Below, one piece after another: positions 1 through 6,223 of a DNA stretch of 14,517 nucleotides. The notes under the pieces are model-generated. The model did not search any database and had not been told where the DNA came from. It saw nothing but the letters and a program-made list of their open reading frames with translations. Every line of letters begins with the position of its first letter. Positions within the stretch are counted from its first letter, which is position 1. The stretch comes from Thermomonas sp. (GTDB lineage Bacteria > Pseudomonadota > Gammaproteobacteria > Xanthomonadales > Xanthomonadaceae). The DNA lies in assembly GCA_024711415.1 (NCBI GenBank), contig JANJSW010000068.1:1-14517 (forward strand). The letters are read 5' to 3'. Both the position numbers and the translations under genes were made by a program.

Positions 1-624
1 GTAGTTGTCGAACCATGAATCGATGATCAGCGCCTGCAGCTTGTCGGTGTCGCGCGGCTGCGGCGGTGGGATGCGCTGGACGATGGCTTCCAGCACGTCG
101 CCGACGTTGAGGCCGGTCTTGGCGCTGATCGCCACGGCGTCGGCAGCGTCGATGCCGATGACGGCCTCGATCTCCTCCTTCACCTTGTCGACGTCGGCGG
201 TCGGCAGGTCGATCTTGTTGAGGACCGGCACCACTTCCAGCCCCTGCTCCACCGCGGTGTAGCAGTTGGCCACCGACTGCGCTTCCACGCCCTGCGCCGC
301 GTCGACCACCAGCAGCGCGCCTTCGCAGGCGGCCAGCGAGCGGCTGACCTCGTAGCTGAAGTCGACGTGGCCGGGGGTGTCGATGAAGTTCAGGAAGTAG
401 GTGTTGCCGTCCTTCGCGGTGTACGGCAGCGAGACCGACTGCGCCTTGATGGTGATGCCGCGTTCGCGCTCGATCGGGTTGGAATCGAGTACCTGCGCTT
501 CCATCTCGCGCGCCTGCAGGCCGCCGCAAAGCTGGATGATGCGGTCGGCGAGGGTCGACTTGCCGTGGTCGACGTGGGCGATGATGGAGAAGTTGCGGAT
601 GAACCGCATCGAATCGTGCTGCAT
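1..624 (-). CDS. lepA: Elongation factor 4 (LepA/EF4), N-terminal part, cut by window edge
   Basis: Ribosome-associated translational GTPase that back-translocates or remodels stalled ribosomes (family knowledge). The visible 208 residues are the GTP-binding domain and the start of domain 2. All G motifs are present: AHVDHGKST (16-24), RGIT (55-58), DTPGH (82-86), NKID (136-139) and SAKTG (167-171). The frame stays open through base 1, so roughly the last two thirds lie outside. I chose ATG at 624 because the short extension before MRFIRNFS matches the usual length of Xanthomonad LepA. An in-frame ATG at 609 is the alternative, and neither has a convincing Shine-Dalgarno sequence. It lies 154 bp downstream of mucD on the same strand, separated by a stem-loop and with its own likely promoter, so it is probably transcribed independently of the sigma-E operon. 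Identity is near certain; only the exact start is open. Confidence 0.97.
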   Translation of the reverse strand, partial: MQHDSMRFIRNFSIIAHVDHGKSTLADRIIQLCGGLQAREMEAQVLDSNPIERERGITIKAQSVSLPYTAKDGNTYFLNFIDTPGHVDFSYEVSRSLAACEGALLVVDAAQGVEAQSVANCYTAVEQGLEVVPVLNKIDLPTADVDKVKEEIEAVIGIDAADAVAISAKTGLNVGDVLEAIVQRIPPPQPRDTDKLQALIIDSWFDNY

Positions 625-650
625 GGGGGGCGTCGGCTGAGTGCGGCAAC

Positions 651-668
651 GGCCGCGGGATCGCGGCC
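651..668 (-). other. GC-rich hairpin in the lepA 5' untranslated region
   Basis: A perfect 7-bp stem (GGCCGCG / CGCGGCC) closes a 4-nt loop. It lies 27-44 nt upstream of the lepA ATG and downstream of the predicted promoter, so it would be in the lepA leader RNA. It could affect ribosome access or RNA stability. No regulatory role is shown by the sequence alone. Confidence 0.4.
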
Positions 669-688
669 TGTGGGAAAGACAGCCGTGC

Positions 689-697
689 ATTATCGCA
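689..697 (-). promoter_or_regulatory. Candidate extended -10 promoter for lepA
   Basis: On the minus strand the sequence reads TGCGATAAT, a TG-N extended -10 with GATAAT as the hexamer. It is one of the few AT-rich patches in the gap between mucD and lepA. No good -35 hexamer lies 16-18 bp upstream, which is acceptable for an extended -10 site. It would give a leader of about 58 nt. Short inverted arms GTGC/GCAC flank the hexamer. Confidence 0.45.
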
Positions 698-733
698 CAG
701 GCCCGGATGCAGCCCTGCCGGCCTGCCGACGCT

Positions 734-761
734 GGGCCCGGCCGCAATCACGGCCGGGCCC
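734..761 (-). terminator. Stem-loop downstream of mucD
   Basis: A perfect 11-bp inverted repeat (GGGCCCGGCCG / CGGCCGGGCCC) with a 6-nt loop lies 17 bp beyond the mucD stop codon. No T-tract follows on the minus strand, so it may act as an RNA-stabilising 3' end or a weak terminator and not as a classical intrinsic one. It separates mucD from the lepA promoter. Confidence 0.55.
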
Positions 762-778
762 AGGCTCCTTTGCCGGTG

Positions 779-2332
779 TCAGCGCTCGACCGGCGTCACG
801 GTGATGTAACGGGTACCGCCGCCGCGCCGCACCAGCAGCATCACCGCCTTGTCGGCGCCGGCCGCGCGCAACTGGGCGTCGAGGGCTTCGACGCTGCCGA
901 CATCGTGCCGGCCCACCGCCAGCACCACGTCGCCGCGCTGCAGGCCGGCCTCGCGCGCGGCCGCGCCGTCGACGCGGGCGATCAGCACGCCTTCCTTCGG
1001 CTGCAGGCCCATGCCGCTGCGCTGCTGCGCGGTCAGCGCCTGGCCGATGATCCCCAGCGGGTTGGCCTGCGCGGGCGCGGCAGGCTTCTGGCCGCCGCCC
1101 GCTTCGCCGCCGGCCGCCGCAACGCTTTCGTCGAGTGCACCCAAGGTTGCGGTCAGCGTGCGCGGCTTGCCGTCGCGGATGACTTCCAGGGTGACCTTGC
1201 TGCCCGGTGCCATCGCGCCGATGATCGGCGGCAGGTCGCTGGATTCGTACACGCGCTGGCCGTTGACGCTGCGGATCACGTCCTGCCGCTGCAGGCCGGC
1301 ACGTTCCGCGGCGCTGCCCGGCTCGACGGTCGCCACCAGCGCGCCGTTGGCATCGGGCAGTCCCAGCGCGCCGGCGGCATCTCGGTCCATGCCCTGGATC
1401 TGCACGCCCAGCTGGCCGCGGGTGACCTTGCCGGTGGCCTTGAGCTGCTGCACCGCGTTCATCGCCACGTCGATGGGAATGGCGAAGCTCACGCCCATGT
1501 AACCGCCGGAATTGCTGAAGATCTGCGAGTTGATGCCGACCACCTGCCCACGGGTGTCCAGCAGCGGGCCGCCGGAATTGCCGCGGTTGATCGCCACGTC
1601 GGTCTGGATGAAAGGCACGTAGCGCTGGTCGGCACCGGGGTTGGCGCGGCCGACCGCACTGACGATGCCGGCGGTGACCGAGTGGTCGAGCCCGAACGGC
1701 GAACCGATCGCCACCACCCATTGGCCGGGCTTGAGCGCGTCGGAATTGCCGATGCGCATCACCGGCAGGCCCTTGGCGTCGATCTTCAGCAGCGCCACGT
1801 CCGACTGCGGGTCGCTGCCCACTACCTTGGCGGTGAACTCGCGGCGATCGGACAGCTTGATGCGCACGGTGTCGGCGCCATCGACCACGTGATGGTTGGT
1901 GAGCAGGTAGCCGTCGGCCGAGATGATGAAGCCGGTGCCCAACGAGGTGCCGCGCGGGCGCGCGTCGGGCATCCCGGGCATGCCCGGCATCGGCATGCCG
2001 GGGCCGAAGAAGCGGCGGAAGAATTCGGGGATCTGCTCGTCGCCTTCACCTTCGTCGTCCGGCATCTGCGGCATCCGCCGCGCCTGCGCCGTAGCCTGCG
2101 ATTTGCCGCCGATCTCCGCCTGCACGCTGACCACCGCCGGCCCGACCTGATCCACCAGCCGGGTGAAGTCCGGCAGGCCGGCGACCAGTTCAGGCGCTGG
2201 CGTGGATGGCTGGGTCGCCAGCGGCGTCTGCGCGTTGGCGGCGTTCTGGCCACTGCAGGCTCCGACGCCCGCCACCGCCAACGCGGTGGTCAACAGCAGG
2301 GGACGCAGGGATGCGAGCTTGATCGCGGGCAT
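779..2332 (-). CDS. mucD: HtrA/DegP-type periplasmic serine protease, MucD
   Basis: Envelope quality-control protease and chaperone that degrades misfolded periplasmic proteins. The 517-residue protein has the full family layout: export signal (1-26), trypsin-like domain (about 60-290), PDZ1 (about 305-395) and PDZ2 (about 425-512). The catalytic triad is visible as H148 (NHHV), D178 (SDVALLK) and S253 (GNSGGPL). A Met/Pro/Gly-rich stretch at 110-122 lies in the expected LA-loop region. The signal ends in VGAC with Cys26, a possible lipobox; ANA-Q near residue 34 is the competing signal peptidase I site. The ATG is preceded by AGAGGAA about 10 nt upstream. It is third in rpoE-rseA-mucD, 78 bp after rseA, so its supply probably follows sigma-E activity. 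It could equally be annotated degP or degQ; the position in the operon favours mucD. Confidence 0.96.
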   Translation of the reverse strand: MPAIKLASLRPLLLTTALAVAGVGACSGQNAANAQTPLATQPSTPAPELVAGLPDFTRLVDQVGPAVVSVQAEIGGKSQATAQARRMPQMPDDEGEGDEQIPEFFRRFFGPGMPMPGMPGMPDARPRGTSLGTGFIISADGYLLTNHHVVDGADTVRIKLSDRREFTAKVVGSDPQSDVALLKIDAKGLPVMRIGNSDALKPGQWVVAIGSPFGLDHSVTAGIVSAVGRANPGADQRYVPFIQTDVAINRGNSGGPLLDTRGQVVGINSQIFSNSGGYMGVSFAIPIDVAMNAVQQLKATGKVTRGQLGVQIQGMDRDAAGALGLPDANGALVATVEPGSAAERAGLQRQDVIRSVNGQRVYESSDLPPIIGAMAPGSKVTLEVIRDGKPRTLTATLGALDESVAAAGGEAGGGQKPAAPAQANPLGIIGQALTAQQRSGMGLQPKEGVLIARVDGAAAREAGLQRGDVVLAVGRHDVGSVEALDAQLRAAGADKAVMLLVRRGGGTRYITVTPVER

Positions 2333-2410
2333 GACAAGGGATTCCTCTTTGCGTGGATCGGGAAACGGGTGGCGAGGGTGCCGCCGAATCGCGCCGGAGG
2401 TCGTCCGGCG

Positions 2411-3316
2411 TCAGGGCTGTGGCTGGCCCTGCGCTTCGGCGCCCGGCGCGGCCTGCGGCGCCGCGGCCCCGTCGGAAAGCAACTTCGGCGCTGCATCGAA
2501 GACCGGCGGAGCGAACGGATTGTCGGCGCGCCGCGGGTGATCGCCGAAGCCCACCGCAAGGCCGCCGCTGCCGGCGTACTGCGGCAGGATCGAACGCGGC
2601 CACGGGCGGGTGACGATCTCGGCCTGGGGCAGACCGCGGAATTCCGGGGTGGCGACATCGGGCGTCGCCGGCGTGACCGCGGCGATCTGTGCGTTGGCCT
2701 CGACTGCGGTCACGGGGGCCGCGACAGCGGCAGCCGGCCTGCTGCGCCGCGCCGGCTTGACGGACACGGTGGCAGCGGCCGCCACCGATGCGGCAACCAG
2801 CATGTCCGACCCGCCGGCCGGGGCCGTGGGCAATTGCGGCGCAGGCTGCGCCGGTGCCGGCTGGCCATGCAGCGGCGCGACCGGAGTCGTCGCGGCCACC
2901 TGCACCGGCGCAGCGGGCGACGCATCGCTATCCAGCGCAGGCCGGCCCATCAGCGCCACCACCGCCAGCGCGGCCGCCAGCGCGCCGATGCCGGCGCCGC
3001 GTCGCAGCCATGCCGGCCTCGACGTCGCGGCGGCCGGTTCCGCCGTCACCTCGCCGCCATGCAGCGCCGCGGAAACACGCGAGGCGAAATCGGCCGGCAG
3101 GTGCCGGGCCGGCGCCATCCCGCGCATCACGTCGCTGGCGATGCGCCAGCGCTCCCAGCTGCCGGCCAGCTCGTCATCATGCTGCAGGCGGCGCAGCAGG
3201 AAGCGGGTCTGGTCCTCCGGCAGCGCGCCGTCCATCAGCGCGGACAGCTGTTCGCGGCTGCTGAGCTGGGTGAGGTCGATGCAATGGCGATCGGTATCGG
3301 TATTCATGGGCGTCAT
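2411..3316 (-). CDS. rseA: Anti-sigma-E factor, RseA family
   Basis: Inner-membrane anti-sigma factor expected to hold sigma-E at the membrane until stress-induced proteolysis releases it. The N-terminal region (about 17-86) has the RseA N-domain pattern: EQLSALMDG followed by a helix with WERWRIASDVMRG. A hydrophobic segment at about 107-124 is the single transmembrane helix. The remaining 175 residues are a low-complexity Ala/Pro-rich periplasmic tail. The start ATG overlaps the rpoE stop as ATGA (3313-3316), which suggests translational coupling. An in-frame ATG at 3307 is possible, and neither start has an obvious Shine-Dalgarno sequence. The C terminus (ending QGQPQP) shows no obvious aromatic PDZ-binding motif. 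No rseB gene follows; mucD comes next. The family call rests on the N-domain, the topology and the position. Confidence 0.92.
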   Translation of the reverse strand: MTPMNTDTDRHCIDLTQLSSREQLSALMDGALPEDQTRFLLRRLQHDDELAGSWERWRIASDVMRGMAPARHLPADFASRVSAALHGGEVTAEPAAATSRPAWLRRGAGIGALAAALAVVALMGRPALDSDASPAAPVQVAATTPVAPLHGQPAPAQPAPQLPTAPAGGSDMLVAASVAAAATVSVKPARRSRPAAAVAAPVTAVEANAQIAAVTPATPDVATPEFRGLPQAEIVTRPWPRSILPQYAGSGGLAVGFGDHPRRADNPFAPPVFDAAPKLLSDGAAAPQAAPGAEAQGQPQP

Positions 3317-3933
3317 GAGGCGTGCGAACGCTTCGGGAGTTCATCCTGATCCAGCAGGGGGCGCATGCGGGCGTCGATGGCCTCGCGGGCGCGGAAGATG
3401 CGCGAGCGCACCGTGCCGATGGGGCAGCCCATGCGCTCGGCGATCTCCTCGTAACTCATGCCTTCCACTTCGCGGAAGGTGATCGCATCGCGCAGGTCCT
3501 GCGGCAGGGCTTCGACCGCGGCCAGCACCGTTTGTTCCAGTTGCTGGCGCATCAGCTCGCGTTCGGGGGTGTCGTTGTCGCGCAGGCGCAGGCCGGATTC
3601 GAACTGCTCGGCATCCTCGATCTCGATGTCCTCGCCCGGCGGCCGGCGGCCATGCGATGCGAGATGGTTCTTGGCGGTGTTGACAGCGATCCGGTGCAGC
3701 CAGGTGGGGAACTGGGCATCGCCGCGGAACCCGCCGATCGCGCGGTAGGCGCGAATGAAGGTGTCCTGGGCCACGTCCTGCACCTCCGCCCAGTCATGCA
3801 CGTAGCGGGAGATCACCGCGGCCACGCGATGCTGGTACTTGCGCACCAGCAAGTCGAAGGCTGCGGCATCGCCGCGCTGCACGCGGGCCACCAGGTCCTG
3901 ATCCAGCGCTTGCGACACCCGATCCTCCGTCAT
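3313..3933 (-). CDS. rpoE: ECF sigma factor RpoE (sigma-E)
   Basis: Extracytoplasmic-function sigma factor that directs RNA polymerase to envelope-stress promoters. The 206 residues closely resemble E. coli RpoE. Region 2 (about 24-92) includes DVAQDTFIRAYRAIGGFRGD and RIAVNTAKNHL. Region 4 (about 134-186) includes LPQDLRDAITFREVEGMSYE and GTVRSRIFRAREAID. The ATG at 3933 is the only reasonable start, because upstream in-frame codons reach a stop without another start. A GAGG lies 11 nt before it, a weak ribosome binding site. The stop overlaps the rseA start (ATGA). A sigma-E-like promoter lies just upstream, so autoregulation is likely. The neighbouring rseA and mucD genes confirm the envelope-stress role. 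Confidence 0.97.
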   Translation of the reverse strand: MTEDRVSQALDQDLVARVQRGDAAAFDLLVRKYQHRVAAVISRYVHDWAEVQDVAQDTFIRAYRAIGGFRGDAQFPTWLHRIAVNTAKNHLASHGRRPPGEDIEIEDAEQFESGLRLRDNDTPERELMRQQLEQTVLAAVEALPQDLRDAITFREVEGMSYEEIAERMGCPIGTVRSRIFRAREAIDARMRPLLDQDELPKRSHAS

Positions 3934-3975
3934 TTGCGCCGTGGCCTCATGGTTGGGCCCGGTCGCCTCCGGGCG

Positions 3976-4004
3976 TTATGACAGCGATCCGCCGCGGAAG
4001 TTCC
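3976..4004 (-). promoter_or_regulatory. Sigma-E-type promoter of rpoE-rseA-mucD
   Basis: On the minus strand, GGAACTT (4004-3998) is separated by 15 bp from GTCATAA (3982-3976). The E. coli sigma-E consensus is GGAACTT, about 15-16 bp, then GTCTAA, so the -35 is exact and the -10 differs by an inserted base. Transcription should start near 3970, giving a leader of about 36 nt before the rpoE ATG. This implies positive autoregulation of the operon. Confidence 0.75.
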
Positions 4005-4009
4005 GCGGC
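3991..4009. repeat. Perfect 19-bp palindrome covering the rpoE -35 element
   Basis: GCCGCGGAA and TTCCGCGGC are perfect inverted arms of 9 bp around a single central G. The sigma-E -35 heptamer lies entirely within it. A dimeric regulator bound here would compete with sigma-E holoenzyme. It could also be a coincidence of GC-rich sequence around the -35. Confidence 0.6.
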
Positions 4010-4021
4010 CCTGCCCCGGAC

Positions 4022-4065
4022 TTGCAGGCATTTAGACAAGTATTCAAGTTTTCGCGGGCTACGAT
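4022..4065 (+). promoter_or_regulatory. AT-rich segment with a candidate promoter for the plus-strand fatty-acid gene
   Basis: This is the most AT-rich part of the divergent gap. TACGAT at 4060-4065 is a plausible -10 about 35 bp before the ATG at 4101. No good -35 lies at the right spacing: CAAGTA at 4037-4042 is poor. Two CAAG direct repeats occur at 4037-4048. The assignment is weak; a second, sigma-E-independent rpoE promoter could also lie here. Confidence 0.3.
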
Positions 4066-4100
4066 AGCTGCTTCCCTGCTGACACACGGATGGCACGCCC

Positions 4101-6176
4101 ATGGCCGACACCTCCGCCAACGGTTTCGACGGACTCCGCCTTCGCCACTGGAAGCCGCAGCGCCGCGACGACGGCGTGCTGGTGCTGTGGTTCGACCGCG
4201 CCGACGCACCGGTCAACGCATTCTCGCAGGATGCGCTGATCGAGCTGGGCGATGCGCTGGAACGCATCGCCATCGAACCGCCCAAGGCGCTGGTGATCGC
4301 CTCCGGCAAGGGGAGCGGCTTCATCGCCGGCGCCGACCTCAAGGAGTTCCAGGAGTTCGACCGCCGCGGTACCGTCAACGACGCCATCCGCCGCGGGCAG
4401 GACGTGTTCCAGACCCTGGCCACCCTGCCTTGTCCCACCGTCGCCGCCATCCACGGCTTCTGCATGGGCGGCGGCACCGAGATCTCGCTGGCCTGCCGCT
4501 ACCGCGTGGCCAGCAGCGACGCCTCCACCCGCATCGGCCTGCCGGAAGTGCAGCTGGGCATCTTCCCCGGCTGGGGCGGCAGCGCCCGCCTGCCGCGGCT
4601 GGTCGGCGCGCCGGCGGCGATGGACATGATGCTGACCGGACGCGCGCTGTCGGCCAAGGCGGCGCGCGGGATCGGACTGGTGGACAAGGTGGTGGAACCG
4701 GCGCAGCTGATCGACGCCGCCGCCACGCTGGCGCTGAGGGGCACGGTGCGCCCGTTCAAGCAGCGCGCGCTGGGCTGGCTGACCAACACCCTTCCCGCGC
4801 GCAAGCTGCTGGCGCCGCAGATGGCCAAGCAGGTCGCGCGCAAGGCACCGAAGGCCTTCTATCCCGCGCCCTACGCGCTGATCTCCACCTGGGAGCGCAG
4901 CGGCGGCGCCGGCATCCGCGGCCGCCTCGACGCCGAGCGCCGCGCGGTGGTGAAGCTCGCCGGCAGCAACACGGCGCGCAACCTGATCCGCATCTTCTTC
5001 CTCACCGAACGGCTGAAGGCGCTGGGCAAGGGCGAACCCGGCATCGCCCGCGTGCACGTGGTCGGCGCCGGCGTGATGGGCGGCGACATCGCCGCGTTCG
5101 CCGCCTACAAGGGCTTCGAGGTGACGCTGCAGGACCGCGAGCAGCGCTTCATCGACGGCGCCCTGCAGCGCGCGCAGGCCCTGTTCGAGAAGAAGGTCAA
5201 GGACGAGAGCAAGCGCCCTGCGGTGGCGGCGCGGCTGAAGTCCGACCTCGACGGCGCGGGCGTGCCCGAGGCCGACCTCGTCATCGAAGCCATCATCGAA
5301 AACCCCGACGCGAAGCGCGACCTGTACCAGTCGGTGGAACCGCGCATGAAGCCGGACGCGCTGCTGACCACCAACACCTCGTCGATCCCGCTGGACGAAC
5401 TGCGCCCGCACATCGCGCGCCCGGCGCAGTTCGCCGGCCTGCACTACTTCAACCCGGTGGCGCAGATGCCGCTGGTGGAAATCATCCGCCATGACGGCAT
5501 GGCCGCCGAGACCGAGCGCCGCCTGGCCGCGTTCTGCAAGGCGCTGGGCAAGTTCCCGGTGCCGGTGGCGGGCACGCCGGGCTTCCTGGTCAACCGCGTG
5601 CTGTTCCCGTACATGCTGGAGGCCGCGACCGCCTACGCCGAGGGCATCCCCGGCCCGGCCATCGACAAGGCGGCGACGCGCTTCGGCATGCCGATGGGGC
5701 CGATCGAGCTGCTCGACACCGTGGGCCTGGACGTGGCCGCGAGCGTCGGCCGCGAACTGGCGCCCTTCCTCGGCCTGGACGTGCCGGCGGCGCTGGCAAC
5801 GGTCGAAGCAGGCAAGCGCGGCAAGAAGGACGGCCAGGGCCTCTACAAATGGGAGAACGGCAAGGCGGCGAAGCCCGAACTGCCGGCCGGGTTCGTGGCG
5901 CCCGACGACCTGGAGGATCGCCTGATCCTGCCGCTGCTCAACGAAGCCGTGGCTTGCCTGCACGACGGCGTGGTCAGCGATGCCGACCTGCTCGATGCCG
6001 GGGTGATCTTCGGCACCGGCTTCGCGCCGTTCCGCGGCGGCCCGATCCAGCACATCCGCGCCGTCGGCGCCGACGCGCTGCTGGCGCGGCTGCAGGCGCT
6101 GCAGGCCAAGTACGGCAACCGCTTCGCGCCGCGCGCCGGCTGGGACCACCCGGTCCTGCGCGAACCCGTCGCCTGA
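4101..6176 (+). CDS. Bifunctional enoyl-CoA hydratase / 3-hydroxyacyl-CoA dehydrogenase (FadB/FadJ family)
   Basis: Multifunctional beta-oxidation alpha subunit that hydrates trans-2-enoyl-CoA and oxidises the 3-hydroxyacyl-CoA with NAD+. The crotonase domain (about 10-200) has the oxyanion-hole segment FIAGADLKEF and the paired glutamates E127 (GGGTE) and E149 (LPEVQLGIFPGWGG). The dehydrogenase domain begins with a Rossmann motif VGAGVMGG (321-328) and has catalytic H448 with E460 (HYFNP...PLVE). C-terminal dehydrogenase domains run from about 495 to 690. Its 691 residues fit the usual FadB/FadJ size of about 710-730. The segment RNLIRIFFLTERLKA before the Rossmann fold looks more like FadJ than FadB, but I cannot decide. 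No thiolase gene (fadA/fadI) follows, so its partner must be elsewhere. The Shine-Dalgarno sequence is weak. It is divergent from rpoE and convergent with the peptidase gene. Confidence 0.95.
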   Translation: MADTSANGFDGLRLRHWKPQRRDDGVLVLWFDRADAPVNAFSQDALIELGDALERIAIEPPKALVIASGKGSGFIAGADLKEFQEFDRRGTVNDAIRRGQDVFQTLATLPCPTVAAIHGFCMGGGTEISLACRYRVASSDASTRIGLPEVQLGIFPGWGGSARLPRLVGAPAAMDMMLTGRALSAKAARGIGLVDKVVEPAQLIDAAATLALRGTVRPFKQRALGWLTNTLPARKLLAPQMAKQVARKAPKAFYPAPYALISTWERSGGAGIRGRLDAERRAVVKLAGSNTARNLIRIFFLTERLKALGKGEPGIARVHVVGAGVMGGDIAAFAAYKGFEVTLQDREQRFIDGALQRAQALFEKKVKDESKRPAVAARLKSDLDGAGVPEADLVIEAIIENPDAKRDLYQSVEPRMKPDALLTTNTSSIPLDELRPHIARPAQFAGLHYFNPVAQMPLVEIIRHDGMAAETERRLAAFCKALGKFPVPVAGTPGFLVNRVLFPYMLEAATAYAEGIPGPAIDKAATRFGMPMGPIELLDTVGLDVAASVGRELAPFLGLDVPAALATVEAGKRGKKDGQGLYKWENGKAAKPELPAGFVAPDDLEDRLILPLLNEAVACLHDGVVSDADLLDAGVIFGTGFAPFRGGPIQHIRAVGADALLARLQALQAKYGNRFAPRAGWDHPVLREPVA

Positions 6177-6196
6177 TCATCCCCGCGGGCATCGGC

Positions 6197-6223
6197 GCCG
6201 GCGCTCAGCGCGCCGGCTTTCTT
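6197..6223 (+). terminator. Intrinsic terminator of the beta-oxidation gene
   Basis: An 8-bp stem (GCCGGCGC / GCGCCGGC) with loop TCAGC is followed by TTTCTT, 20 bp after the plus-strand stop. The stop codon of the convergent peptidase gene lies within the loop, so the terminator overlaps the last codons of that gene. On the minus strand no T-tract follows the stem. Confidence 0.65.

Noticed and set aside
641..3349. Very long open frame (about 900 codons) on the plus strand opposite mucD and rseA
   Set aside because: The translation is Arg/His/Ala-rich and low in complexity with no recognisable domain, while the minus strand encodes complete known proteins with catalytic motifs. High-GC codon use routinely leaves such antisense frames open.
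4030..4056. Second sigma-E promoter for rpoE using AAAACTT and GTCTAA on the minus strand
   Set aside because: The two elements are only about 9 bp apart, far short of the 15-16 bp needed, although each resembles a sigma-E box.
4059..6149. About 700-codon minus-strand frame opposite the beta-oxidation gene
   Set aside because: It mirrors the plus-strand codons, has no family resemblance and no ribosome binding site; the plus-strand gene has all expected active-site residues.
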